This document shows, in pieces, positions 25,947 to 33,090 of a DNA stretch of 64,000 nucleotides; within the stretch, counting starts at the first letter, position 1, and the number at the start of each line of letters is the position of its first letter. This DNA is from JAIQFF01 sp963725615. GTDB lineage: Bacteria; Acidobacteriota; Terriglobia; Terriglobales; Acidobacteriaceae. The stretch covers positions 62,001 to 126,000 of the forward strand of contig CAVRZO010000031.1 of the NCBI GenBank assembly GCA_963725615.1. Reading direction: 5' to 3'. The notes under the pieces were generated by a model, which worked only from the letters and a program-made list of their open reading frames with translations, was not told the DNA's origin and made no database searches. The position numbers and the translations under genes were made by a program.

Positions 25947-27179
25947 CTAGGAAATAGAACTCAAAACCTCGCGGGCGAGTCGCCCGCGGCCACACGTTTC
26001 GATACGACTCTCGAAGAATTCTTCGACACTGGCCAGGATTTCCACTCGACTCTTACTCTCGTAGATCGCCTTGCGCAGCGCCGCTCCGCCCGCCACGCCA
26101 TGGGTGAACCATGAAGCGAACTGCTTCATCTTGCCTTCGGCGCCCGGCATCTCTTCTTCAATCAGCATCTCAAAGTAGGTACGGATCATCTGGTAGCGGT
26201 CCACCTCGCTAGGCTCGTCGTAGAGCAAGGCGGACTGTGTGGAACCGGGTCTCTGACCCGGTTGGGCCGGGCGAAGCCCGGCAGGGCGTTCGACAGTGGC
26301 TGCCGAGCTGCGCTCGGCCTGACCGGGTCGAAGACCCGGCCCCACACGGCCCGTGTCGCTGCAATACTGCTCAATCTGCCGGAAGATCCACGGATTGGCC
26401 GGCGCCGTCCGACCAATCATCACCGCGTCGCATCCCGTCTGCGCCACCATGGCGCAGGCATCTTCTGGGGTGCGAATGTCGCCATTTCCAATGACAGGAA
26501 TCTTCACCGCATCCTTGACCGCGGCAATCCAATCCCAGCGGGCCTGCCCGCTATAACCCTGTTCGCGGGTGCGAGCGTGCAACGCGACCGCGCACAGACC
26601 GCAATCCTCCGCCATCTTCGCCAGCTCGACGCAAACCACGTTCTCATCGTTCCAGCCGGCGCGGAACTTTACGGTGAACGGAATCGTGACCGCCGCCCGC
26701 ACCGCCTCAAAGATCTTCCCAATAGCCGGCAAGTCCTTAAGCAGCCCGGAACCGCCATTGCACTTCACAACCTTCTTCGCCGGACATCCGAGGTTAAGGT
26801 CCACCAGGTCGAATCCCAGTCCCTCAACCATGCGGGCCGCCTCAGCCATCACCCTGGGATCGCTGCCAAAAAGCTGCGCCGAGATCGGATGCTCATCTTC
26901 GTAGAAGTGCAGGTAGAGTTTGGCCTTCCGGTCTTTCGAGCGCAGGATACCGTCCGCCGAGGTGAACTCGGTCATGATGAGCCCGCACCCGCCCAAATTG
27001 CGGATGAATCGCCGAAAGACGGTATCGGTCACCCCAGCCATGGGAGCCAGCACAGTCGCCGGAGCAATCCGCACGTTCCCAATTGTCAAGGAGGAAGGCA
27101 CAGGCGTGGTCACCCTGGCCTGTGTGGTCGCGGGCGACCCGCCCGCGCCGGGTGTCGGATTCTCCCAATACTTACGCAC
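25947..27179 (-). CDS. dusB: tRNA-dihydrouridine synthase carrying repeat-encoded insertions
   Basis: 410 residues; the family is usually about 330. TIM-barrel flavoenzyme reducing uridines in tRNA: LAPMAGVTDTVFRRF, NLGCPAKKVVKCNGGSGLLK with the catalytic Cys, FTVKFRAGW, VALHARTREQGYSGQ, IGNGDIRTPEDA and MIGRTAPANPWIF. Extra sequence appears in three places, all over repeat DNA: residues about 8-30 (PGAGGSPATTQARV), residues about 278-314 (RVGPGLRPGQAERSSAATVE and after) and the C-terminal end (ETCGRGRLAREV). The 278-314 block lies between QIEQYCSDTG and YDEPSEVDRYQ, normally neighbours. The frame is kept throughout, so the protein is probably functional. Confidence 0.93.
   Translation of the reverse strand: MRKYWENPTPGAGGSPATTQARVTTPVPSSLTIGNVRIAPATVLAPMAGVTDTVFRRFIRNLGGCGLIMTEFTSADGILRSKDRKAKLYLHFYEDEHPISAQLFGSDPRVMAEAARMVEGLGFDLVDLNLGCPAKKVVKCNGGSGLLKDLPAIGKIFEAVRAAVTIPFTVKFRAGWNDENVVCVELAKMAEDCGLCAVALHARTREQGYSGQARWDWIAAVKDAVKIPVIGNGDIRTPEDACAMVAQTGCDAVMIGRTAPANPWIFRQIEQYCSDTGRVGPGLRPGQAERSSAATVERPAGLRPAQPGQRPGSTQSALLYDEPSEVDRYQMIRTYFEMLIEEEMPGAEGKMKQFASWFTHGVAGGAALRKAIYESKSRVEILASVEEFFESRIETCGRGRLAREVLSSIS
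26237..26347. repeat. family-A repeats, inverted pair, in frame inside dusB
   Basis: Unit 1 reads GTGTGGAACCGGGTCTCTGA then CCCGGTTGGGCCGGG. Unit 2 (from 26302) is the reverse layout: GCCGAGC, GCTCGGCCTGACCGGGTCGA, AGACCCGGCCCCACA. Each unit holds two palindromes. The inserted length is 111 bp (37 codons), a multiple of three with no stop in the dusB frame. Confidence 0.85.
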
Positions 27180-27200
27180 GCCTCTATTCTACCTGTCCGC

Positions 27201-27233
27201 AAAAAAGAAAAGCCCCCGCAAGAGCAGGGGCTT
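27201..27233 (-). terminator. Rho-independent terminator of rpmE
   Basis: Read on the minus strand: stem AAGCCCC/GGGGCTT with a TGCTCTTGCG loop, followed by TTCTTTTTT. It lies about 30 bp past the rpmE stop and just before the dusB start. Confidence 0.85.
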
Positions 27234-27261
27234 CAAAATCCGTGCTAATCCGCGGCCGAAG

Positions 27262-27480
27262 TTACTTCTTGGCCGGCTCCGCCTTGGCATACTTCCGGCG
27301 GAAGCGCTCCACCCGGCCCGCCGTATCCATAAGCTTCTGCTTGCCAGTAAAGAAAGGATGGCACGCCGAGCAGATTTCCACGTGGATGTCGCCTTTGTGG
27401 GTCGAACGGGTCGTAAAGCTGTTGCCGCAGGCGCACATTACGCGTATTTCATTGTAAGCGGGATGAATAGCTGCCTTCAT
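27262..27480 (-). CDS. rpmE: 50S ribosomal protein L31 (zinc-binding type)
   Basis: 72 residues, the usual length. It opens MKAAIHPAYNEIRVMCACGN. The four zinc ligands are CAC near residues 16-18 and CSAC near residues 37-40, followed by HPFFTGKQK, the family signature. It is a component of the large ribosomal subunit; the Cys-containing form is the one replaced by L31B/YkgM under zinc starvation in many bacteria. A clear terminator follows. Confidence 0.97.
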   Translation of the reverse strand: MKAAIHPAYNEIRVMCACGNSFTTRSTHKGDIHVEICSACHPFFTGKQKLMDTAGRVERFRRKYAKAEPAKK

Positions 27481-27560
27481 AGGGTCTCCAAACTTTACTC
27501 GAGAAGTTAGATTCTAAAGGATTACTGCAGGATTCAGCAACTCGGAGGGCCTTGATTTCA

Positions 27561-27610
27561 GTAGCGCCGGCGTCCCGCCGGCTGTCCCGAGAGCATCTTG
27601 TCCTCGGATT
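27561..27610. repeat. dispersed repeat, family C
   Basis: GTAGCGCCGGCGTCCCGCCG, then GCTGTCCCGAGAGCATCTTG and TCCTCGG: two adjacent palindromes (CCGGCG/CGCCGG and CCGAGAG/TCCTCGG). A second copy of the same pieces lies at 52785. Confidence 0.7.
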
Positions 27611-27640
27611 CAGGATTTCGGTTCAGAGGCCAAAAACCTA

Positions 27641-27687
27641 GCCGAGCCTCGCTCGGCCCGGACGGGTCGGAGACCCGTCTCCACACA
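27641..27687. repeat. family-A repeat, intergenic copy
   Basis: GCCGAGCCTCGCTCGG followed by ACGGGTCGGAGACCCGT and CTCCACA. Same two-palindrome unit as in dusB and nrdJ. It lies downstream of hup, just past its terminator. Confidence 0.85.
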
Positions 27688-27695
27688 CACCCTGC

Positions 27696-27726
27696 AAAAA
27701 AAACGGCAGGACCGATCTCCTGCCGT
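27696..27726 (-). terminator. Rho-independent terminator of hup
   Basis: Minus strand: perfect nine-base stem ACGGCAGGA/TCCTGCCGT with a six-base loop, followed by eight Ts. It starts 22 bp after the hup stop. Confidence 0.95.
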
Positions 27727-27748
27727 CTGGTTAGAACCTGGGCCTTCT

Positions 27749-28030
27749 TTACTTACCGCGGTTGACCGCTTTCTTGAGTTCGGCTCCGGACGAAAACTTG
27801 GCGACTTTCCGGGCAGCGATCTTGATGGTGGCGCCCGTCTGCGGGTTACGCCCGTTGCGGGCTTTTCTCTGCGAGACGGAGAACGTGCCAAAACCAATCA
27901 ACGCTACTCGATCCCCTTTTTTCAGAGCAGAAGTGATGCTGTCGACAGCGGTGTCGATAGCCGTGGCTGCCGTGGCCTTGCTGATGTGGCAGCTAGCTGA
28001 GATTCGGTCAATGAGATCGGCTTTATTCAT
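27749..28030 (-). CDS. hup: HU-family nucleoid DNA-binding protein
   Basis: 93 residues, the family length. It begins MNKADLIDRISASCHISKAT and carries the HU signature GFGTFSVSQRKARNGRNPQT with the conserved RNP tip that intercalates into DNA, then the C-terminal KFSSGAELKKAVN. It bends and compacts DNA as a dimer. An AGGAGAG-type ribosome site lies just before the ATG. Followed by a strong terminator, so monocistronic. Confidence 0.96.
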   Translation of the reverse strand: MNKADLIDRISASCHISKATAATAIDTAVDSITSALKKGDRVALIGFGTFSVSQRKARNGRNPQTGATIKIAARKVAKFSSGAELKKAVNRGK

Positions 28031-28522
28031 CTTCTCTCCTGGCAGGCTTCGTTAGTCCCCCAGCGCGCATAGGGGAGGAAAGAATGACACTCGCTGAGTG
28101 GGGAAACCCGACAGCCTCATTTAGCTACTGCCTGATGAGATTGTCAACTGTGGAAATCCGCGTCGGATGCCGAGTTTGAGTCGTGGCACAAGCCGAACCC
28201 GCCCCAGGCAAAGGAAAAGGCCGCTCACCCCTGCCGGGGACGCCAGGACAGTGGCTCTGCGGCCGAGAAAACCTTGCATGCGGACCCGTCGCTCATCTCC
28301 AGAAGATTCATCGGGACGCTTGCGTGCTCCTTCGACCATCGAAACCGCAGAGCGCATGGCGGACCGTGGCCTGGTGACGAACGAGCGAAGCAGACTCTAT
28401 TTCCTCAGACCTCCACAACGCGGTCTATTACTTCACAGGATGTACACAGGCACACCGGCTTTGGCACTTGCACAAACCGCATCCGCCAGTGCAAAGTTTA
28501 GACAAGGAAAAGAACCCAGGTC
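28031..28522. other. intergenic region, nothing assigned
   Basis: About 490 bp between divergently oriented hup and the DnaC-like gene. Several overlapping open frames are present but none has a ribosome site and protein-like composition. It must hold the promoters of both genes. Confidence 0.4.
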
Positions 28523-29296
28523 ATGAAAGTTTCCGCGGACGTTTGTCCTCTCTGCGAGGGTACTGGCTGGAAATCGGTCTCTATCGGCTCCGATCGTCGT
28601 GTAACTCGATGTGATTGCCGCCTGCAGGCGCGTACCAAAATTCTGCTCGCCGCCGCCCACATCCCCAAGCGGTACGAACACTGTGAGCTATCGAACTTCG
28701 AGTTTGACGGCCCTCGTCAGCAATTGTTTCCAGCTCGCATGGCCGCTTGTAAATTTGTCGAGGATTATCCTGTGGAGAGCAACGGTCTGCTGCTCATCGG
28801 AGATATCGGTGTTGGCAAGACCCACCTCGCCGTCGGGATTATCAAGGAGCTTGTCTTGAGCAAGGGGATTGGCTGTCTGTTCTACGACTATCGCGAGTTG
28901 CTCAAGCAGATCCAGAACTCCTACAACGATTCCGTGAAAGCCACTGAACTGGATGTCCTGCGTCCGGTCTTCGAAACCGAAGTGCTGGTGCTCGATGAGC
29001 TCGGTGCCGTCAAACCGACCGAATGGGTGTGGGACACGGTCAGCCTGATCCTAAACACCCGCTACAACACTAAACGCACGACGATCATCACCACCAACTT
29101 TCCCAATCTCGGGGAACGCGAACGACATCGTAACGCCAACAGCCGAAGCCCAGAGGCTGCGAAATATTCGGCAGAGAAGGAGACGTTGGGCGACCGCATC
29201 GGTGAACGTATGCGCTCCCGGCTGCACGAAATGTGCCGCATCATCGAAATGGAGGGAGCAGATTTTCGCCGGATTCGCAGCGCCAGCTTCCGATAG
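28523..29296 (+). CDS. DnaC/IstB-like AAA+ ATPase with N-terminal zinc motif
   Basis: 257 residues. The N-terminus has CPLCEGTGW and CDCRLQART, a four-Cys zinc-ribbon-like module (residues 8-40) that I associate with Gram-positive DnaC/DnaI-type loaders. The AAA+ core has Walker A LLIGDIGVGKTHLAVG, Walker B EVLVLDELGAVKP and sensor-1 TIITTNFPN. The end is GERMRSRLHEMCRIIEMEGA, the arginine-finger region of helicase loaders. It probably loads the replicative helicase; no transposase is adjacent, which argues against an IstB helper. Confidence 0.85.
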   Translation: MKVSADVCPLCEGTGWKSVSIGSDRRVTRCDCRLQARTKILLAAAHIPKRYEHCELSNFEFDGPRQQLFPARMAACKFVEDYPVESNGLLLIGDIGVGKTHLAVGIIKELVLSKGIGCLFYDYRELLKQIQNSYNDSVKATELDVLRPVFETEVLVLDELGAVKPTEWVWDTVSLILNTRYNTKRTTIITTNFPNLGERERHRNANSRSPEAAKYSAEKETLGDRIGERMRSRLHEMCRIIEMEGADFRRIRSASFR

Positions 29297-29414
29297 CCCT
29301 TAACTGAGAACCGAGAACAAGTATCTGAAGACTGGTCCTCACAAAAGCCACGGTCACCCGCGCGGTACTGACCTCTCCGTCCTCTACTTAGTCAATTCCA
29401 ACTAGAATGCCCTC

Positions 29415-30584
29415 GTGCTGACCGAGCATATCGAGTTCACTCCTGATCGCGCTGCGGAAGCCTTCGCTGCTGCCCCGGCCGCGCCAGCAGTGTTCCTCCT
29501 CCGCGGCGACGATCCGCAGGCCGAGCCCTATGTCAGCAAGACGGCCAACCTGCGCCGCCGCCTGCAACGCCTCCTCGGCTCTCCTGACCAGACCCGCAGG
29601 CTGAATCTGCGCGACCGGGTCCACTCGATCGAATACACAGCCACGGGCTCCGACTTCGAATCCGGATTTCTCCTTTACCGGGTGTTGCGCTCAGCCTTCC
29701 CGAAAACTTACACCGACCGTCTGCGCCTGCGCTTCGCACCCCTGATCAAGCTGCACATGGAAAACGAATTTCCGCGCGCGTCCATCACCACAAGGTTGGG
29801 ACGCCCGGGCGGACGTTCTCTCTACTATGGGCCGTTCCCATCGCGCACCGCCGCGGAAAAGTTCGCCAACGATTCGCTCGATTTCTTCAAGATGCGCCGC
29901 TGCGTGGACGACCTCCATCCCGATCCACAATTTCCCGGCTGCATTTATTCCGAGATGAAAATGTGCCTGGCGCCGTGCTTCAAAGGCTGCACCGACGCGG
30001 AGTACCAGGCTGAGGTTGGCAGAGTGCAGTCCTACTTCGACAGCAGTGGAGGCTCCCTCGTCCGCGAAATAACCGTGCAGCGCGACCAGGCATCGTCCAG
30101 TCTTGATTTTGAAAACGCCGCTGCCTTGCACGTGAAGGTTGAGAAGCTGAAGCCCGTACTCGGCCAGCTGCCGGAGATCGTCCGTCGCATCGATCAGCTC
30201 ACCGCGATCATGGTGCAGCCGTCAGCCTTCCCGGAATCGGTGGCGTTTTTCGCCGTCGACGCCGGCCTGATCAAGGGCCCCCTCACGTTTTCCATCCAAG
30301 CCACGGAGCACACCAAATCGCAATCGATGGAATCCCGCGTACAGGCCGCGCTGGCGACGCTGGCGCCCGCGGGATCCAAGACGGCCCTCGAGACCATGGA
30401 GCATCTCGCGCTGCTCAAACGCTGGTTCTACCGAAGCGCACGGACAGGAGAAATTTTCTTCGCTGACATCAAGGGTGGGCTGCCCCTGCGCCGCCTGGTG
30501 CGCGGCATCGCTCGCGTCTATCGCGGCGAAAAGCCCGAGGCCACGGCAGCGAACATCGAGGACAGGGTGACCGGCTCTCCCTAG
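29415..30584 (+). CDS. UvrC-like protein lacking the C-terminal nuclease and HhH domains
   Basis: 389 residues; UvrC is usually about 600. Residues about 25-105 resemble the GIY-YIG nuclease (AVFLLRGDD ... YVSKTANLRRRLQRLLGS, NEFPRASITTRLGRPGGRSL). Residues 145-200 hold the Cys-rich block of UvrC (FFKMRRCVDDLHPDPQFPGC, KMCLAPCFKGC). A UvrBC-like coiled-coil helix (DQASSSLDFENAAALHVKVE) follows. The RNase H-like 5' nuclease and helix-hairpin-helix parts are missing. It could be a Cho-like or regulatory paralogue. GTG start, since the nearby ATG is out of frame. Confidence 0.75.
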   Translation: MLTEHIEFTPDRAAEAFAAAPAAPAVFLLRGDDPQAEPYVSKTANLRRRLQRLLGSPDQTRRLNLRDRVHSIEYTATGSDFESGFLLYRVLRSAFPKTYTDRLRLRFAPLIKLHMENEFPRASITTRLGRPGGRSLYYGPFPSRTAAEKFANDSLDFFKMRRCVDDLHPDPQFPGCIYSEMKMCLAPCFKGCTDAEYQAEVGRVQSYFDSSGGSLVREITVQRDQASSSLDFENAAALHVKVEKLKPVLGQLPEIVRRIDQLTAIMVQPSAFPESVAFFAVDAGLIKGPLTFSIQATEHTKSQSMESRVQAALATLAPAGSKTALETMEHLALLKRWFYRSARTGEIFFADIKGGLPLRRLVRGIARVYRGEKPEATAANIEDRVTGSP

Positions 30585-30643
30585 CCAGCCAGTGATAAAC
30601 TGTTCCAGCCAACAAATCAGTCTTCAGTCTATGGAGAAATAAT

Positions 30644-30859
30644 ATGGCGGACGCCAAAGTTCTATCGAATCAAAAGACCATCCTGGCCAACCAGTCGACC
30701 ATCGTGAAAAACCAGAAAGCGATCCTGGCCAACCAGGTTGCCATCGTGAAGAACCAAAAAACCATACTCGCCAATCAGGGCGTAATCAAGAAGAACCAAT
30801 CCGCCCTCGGTGAAATCCTGAAGAATCAGAAGCTGATTCTCGCCGCCGTAGCTAAATAG
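30644..30859 (+). CDS. small protein made of perfect heptad repeats
   Basis: 71 residues built from consecutive seven-residue units of the form x-x-N-Q-x-x-I: SNQKTIL, ANQSTIV, KNQKAIL, ANQVAIV, KNQKTIL, ANQGVIK, KNQSAL. The Asn-Gln pair and the hydrophobic spacing predict a long parallel coiled coil. GGAG lies 8 nt before the ATG. No membrane segment or catalytic residues. Function unknown; it could be a structural filament or an oligomerisation adaptor. The DNA repeat is imperfect at codon level, so the protein pattern appears to be under selection. Confidence 0.8.
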   Translation: MADAKVLSNQKTILANQSTIVKNQKAILANQVAIVKNQKTILANQGVIKKNQSALGEILKNQKLILAAVAK

Positions 30860-31089
30860 CGCTGTTCCATCACCCGGCCACGTAGGGGCAAGTGTCCTCA
30901 CCTGCCCAGCCGAGCCCCGCTCCAAGCCTCAAAAACTCTGTCATCCCGAGCGAAATCGAGGGATCTTGCGTCTTCCGCCAGCGCCGAGCCGCACTCGTTT
31001 GACTTGCCTACACCATAGACCTACGATGTGCCCGGCCCGAACCCGGTGGGTTTAACGCAACTTCAAAGACAAAGAAAGAGGAACATCGA

Positions 31090-31467
31090 ATGAGAAGAAA
31101 CTCAGCACTGGCCGTCGTAATTCTGCTGCTCGTCTGTGCCGCATCGAGCGCCGCCTTCGCGCAAAAAACAACTGTCCTGCGTGTGGTCGTGGTCAAGACT
31201 GAAAGTCCCACCGCCTACTCTCAGGAAATCGAAAAGGGCCGGCAAATCATGAAGAGCCTGGGAGTGCAGGCAACGACACGAGTGTGGCAGGCCAGATTCG
31301 CCGGACCGGAAGCAGGCGCAGTGGTGGTAAGTATCGAATACCCCAGCATGGACGCCTTTACCGATGCCTACAAAAAGACAAACGCCAGCAGCGACTATCA
31401 GAACTGGCTGAAGGAACTGGACAAAGTCAGAAAGATCGTCTCCGACAGTCTCTACACCGAATGGTAG
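31090..31467 (+). CDS. secreted small protein, dimeric alpha-beta-barrel-like
   Basis: 125 residues with a signal peptide (MRRNSALAVVILLLVCAASS AAFAQ, cleavage after AFA). The mature part alternates strands and helices (VLRVVVVKTESPTAYSQEIE, GAVVVSIEYPSMDAFTDAYK), as in ferredoxin-like stress/NIPSNAP-type folds. No catalytic motif. AAAGAGGA precedes the ATG. I cannot name the family with confidence. Confidence 0.7.
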   Translation: MRRNSALAVVILLLVCAASSAAFAQKTTVLRVVVVKTESPTAYSQEIEKGRQIMKSLGVQATTRVWQARFAGPEAGAVVVSIEYPSMDAFTDAYKKTNASSDYQNWLKELDKVRKIVSDSLYTEW

Positions 31468-31550
31468 CCGCGTAAATCGAGCCGTTCGACCAAGGCATTC
31501 GAGGCTGGATTATTCGAATTCGAGGTATCGGAACCAGATATCGAAGACCG

Positions 31551-31600
31551 AGGGTGCCCCATCCTCCTTCGCGCCCTTCGCGAAGAGGGTGGGGATTTTC
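31551..31600. repeat. family-B repeat
   Basis: GGGTGCCCCATCC, then the palindrome TTCGCG/CGCGAA (variable inner part), then GGGTGGGGATTTTC. It overlaps the last bases of the NTF2-like gene that follows on the minus strand. Confidence 0.7.
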
Positions 31601-31973
31601 AATCTCCACTGTAGTTCGCCACCACTCGCACCACTTTCGCGCTCGCAGACAGCTCCATGAATTCTGCCGTGCGTGTTCCCTTCTGATTTGTGTAGTAGAG
31701 CACGATGCTGTTGATGCCCCAGAGCACGTCCTCAAGACGAAAGTGGAGTTCCGGGTAGGCTTCCAGCCCGCGCTGAAAGTAAGCTCTCAAGTTTGGCTTC
31801 CCTGCCACCTTGCCGTCCGCCGTCCCCAAAAGACGGGCGGCAACAGGCGAGATCAACTCGATGGCATCCTCATAGTGCGTCATGATCAAGTCCAGATCAT
31901 GAGCGTTCCAGGCCGCAACCCAATGGTTGGCCAGGCTCCAGGCTTCGTCTCTCGTCACAGCCGTTCCCTCCAC
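31599..31973 (-). CDS. NTF2-like/SnoaL family protein
   Basis: 124 residues without signal peptide: WSLANHWVAAWNAHDLDLIM, the usual first helix with the Trp-Asn-x-His-Asp pattern, then LRAYFQRGLEAYPELHFRLE and the closing strands. Small cytoplasmic cone-fold protein, possibly a ligand-binding or isomerase-like enzyme. Its 3' end touches a family-B repeat. Confidence 0.75.
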   Translation of the reverse strand: MEGTAVTRDEAWSLANHWVAAWNAHDLDLIMTHYEDAIELISPVAARLLGTADGKVAGKPNLRAYFQRGLEAYPELHFRLEDVLWGINSIVLYYTNQKGTRTAEFMELSASAKVVRVVANYSGD

Positions 31974-31993
31974 TTAGTGGCTCATTCTAATGG

Positions 31994-32045
31994 CGGGTGG
32001 CCCATTCTAGTCGCGCTCTTCGCGACTAGAATGGGGACTTTGACC
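31994..32045. repeat. family-B repeat
   Basis: GGGTGGCCCATTC, inner palindrome TAGTCGCG/CGCGACTA, then GAATGGGGACTTTGACC. Same frame as the other family-B copies but a different inner palindrome. Confidence 0.7.
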
Positions 32046-32113
32046 TTTGAAACTCTCCATAATCAGACTCTGGCCCCGAGGGGTGGGCCCACCCGCCCGA
32101 AGCGGAGCCTATG

Positions 32114-32428
32114 TCACTTGCCCTTCAGTCCGTCGCGCCAGGCCATGACTTCGAGTTCGACGCGGACTGCGTCCTGGACAGCAATTACGGGGCGTGCCTC
32201 CATTTGAAATGCCGGAAGCATCGAGCAAAACTTGTGAACCGCCAGCGGATCGTCGCAGTCCACCAGCAAATGCCCACCCCAGTCGCCCACCCGCACGACA
32301 AAGAACTCGATCTTGAAATTAGCTGGCGCCTTCCACTGCCCAAACACCTCAAGGATTCGCTTCTGGGCATTCTCATACTCCGCAGGCGACCCTTGCGGCC
32401 GTTCGTTCCAGCTGATCACATATTTCAT
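32114..32428 (-). CDS. DUF3303-like small protein
   Basis: 104 residues: MKYVISWNERPQGSPAEYEN, FGQWKAPANFKIEFFVVRVG, GGHLLVDCDDPLAVHKFCSM, VIAVQDAVRVELEVMAWRDG. A single alpha/beta domain of the ferredoxin-like type seen in DUF3303 proteins, which are found in many stress-related gene sets. The start is ATG 32428 because GGAGATG lies just before it; the longer frame adds only MLRPISIEKGDE. Function unknown. Confidence 0.75.
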   Translation of the reverse strand: MKYVISWNERPQGSPAEYENAQKRILEVFGQWKAPANFKIEFFVVRVGDWGGHLLVDCDDPLAVHKFCSMLPAFQMEARPVIAVQDAVRVELEVMAWRDGLKGK

Positions 32429-32534
32429 CTCATCTCCTTTTTCGATGGAAATTGGTCTGAGCAATCAGAACCGCTAGAGTCTACTCTCGGCATCTGGAAT
32501 TGGGAAAGCTGTGAGGAAGTCTGACGGGTGTGGC

Positions 32535-32590
32535 TGGGTGCCCCATCCCAATTTCGCGTCTTTAGCGAAATTGGGGTGGGGATTTTGACC
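32535..32590. repeat. family-B repeat truncating an XRE gene
   Basis: GGGTGCCCCATCCC, palindrome AATTTCGCG/CGAAATT, GGGGTGGGGATTTTGACC. It covers the 3' end of the HTH gene, supplying its last residues and its stop codon. Confidence 0.75.
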
Positions 32591-32837
32591 TTGAAGATTT
32601 AGAACTCCCCACGTAGTTCCGCAGAGTGGAAAGCAACAAGTCACTTCGCTTCTCCAGGCGGGAGATTCCGTCCTGACCCATATTGAGCGTACGTGCCACG
32701 GTCTTCTGCGTCTTGTTGACGGCATGCCTAAGCTCTTGCAGAGACATTTCACGTGCAACTAGTTCGCGGGTCCGAACTGCGATCTTTTTCTGCCTCTCTG
32801 GACTGATCTCATCAAGTTTTTGCTCCAAAGTCTTCAT
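32562..32837 (-). CDS. XRE-family HTH protein, C-terminus replaced by a repeat
   Basis: 91 residues: MKTLEQKLDEISPERQKKIA, then the helix-turn-helix LQELRHAVNKTQKTVARTLN and GQDGISRLEKRSDLLLSTLR. This is the antitoxin type that usually follows a RelE/HigB-like toxin. In relatives I know, the helix after STLR continues with about 20 more residues (E-AMGG-x-L); here it reads NYVGSSKSSRSKSPPQFR, and the end is encoded by the family-B repeat. The start is ATG 32837, with AGAAGGGGG 10 nt upstream. I find no toxin gene upstream, so it may be an orphan. Confidence 0.75.
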   Translation of the reverse strand: MKTLEQKLDEISPERQKKIAVRTRELVAREMSLQELRHAVNKTQKTVARTLNMGQDGISRLEKRSDLLLSTLRNYVGSSKSSRSKSPPQFR

Positions 32838-32979
32838 TGCTATTTGGCCCCCTTCTGCCTGGATGCTCCCGCCCGGCCGGCTGTTGTCGACTCTTATGGG
32901 GCGTGCCATACGGCTATCGTAATCTTTCGCGCGGACTTTGAAAGGAGAAATGAAAACATCTCTGTGACGGTGGTCGCAC

Positions 32980-33056
32980 CCACCCTTTCGCACACAACGG
33001 GAAAGGATGGGGCACCCTCCAAATCGGAATGTTGGGCTCGGAAGGGTGGGCCACCC
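32980..33056. repeat. family-B repeat, divergent copy
   Basis: CACCCACCCTTTCGCACACA, then GGAAAGGATGGGGCACCCTC, and a second half ending GAAGGGTGGGCCACCC. It lies just upstream of the toxin gene at 33091. Confidence 0.5.
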
Positions 33057-33090
33057 GGCGAACATAACTTGACGTGCTATATTCCCCAAA

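Noticed and set aside
28100..28160. DnaA-box-like words (ACTGTGGAAA) suggesting an origin
   Set aside because: Single weak match, no cluster and no dnaA or dnaN nearby.
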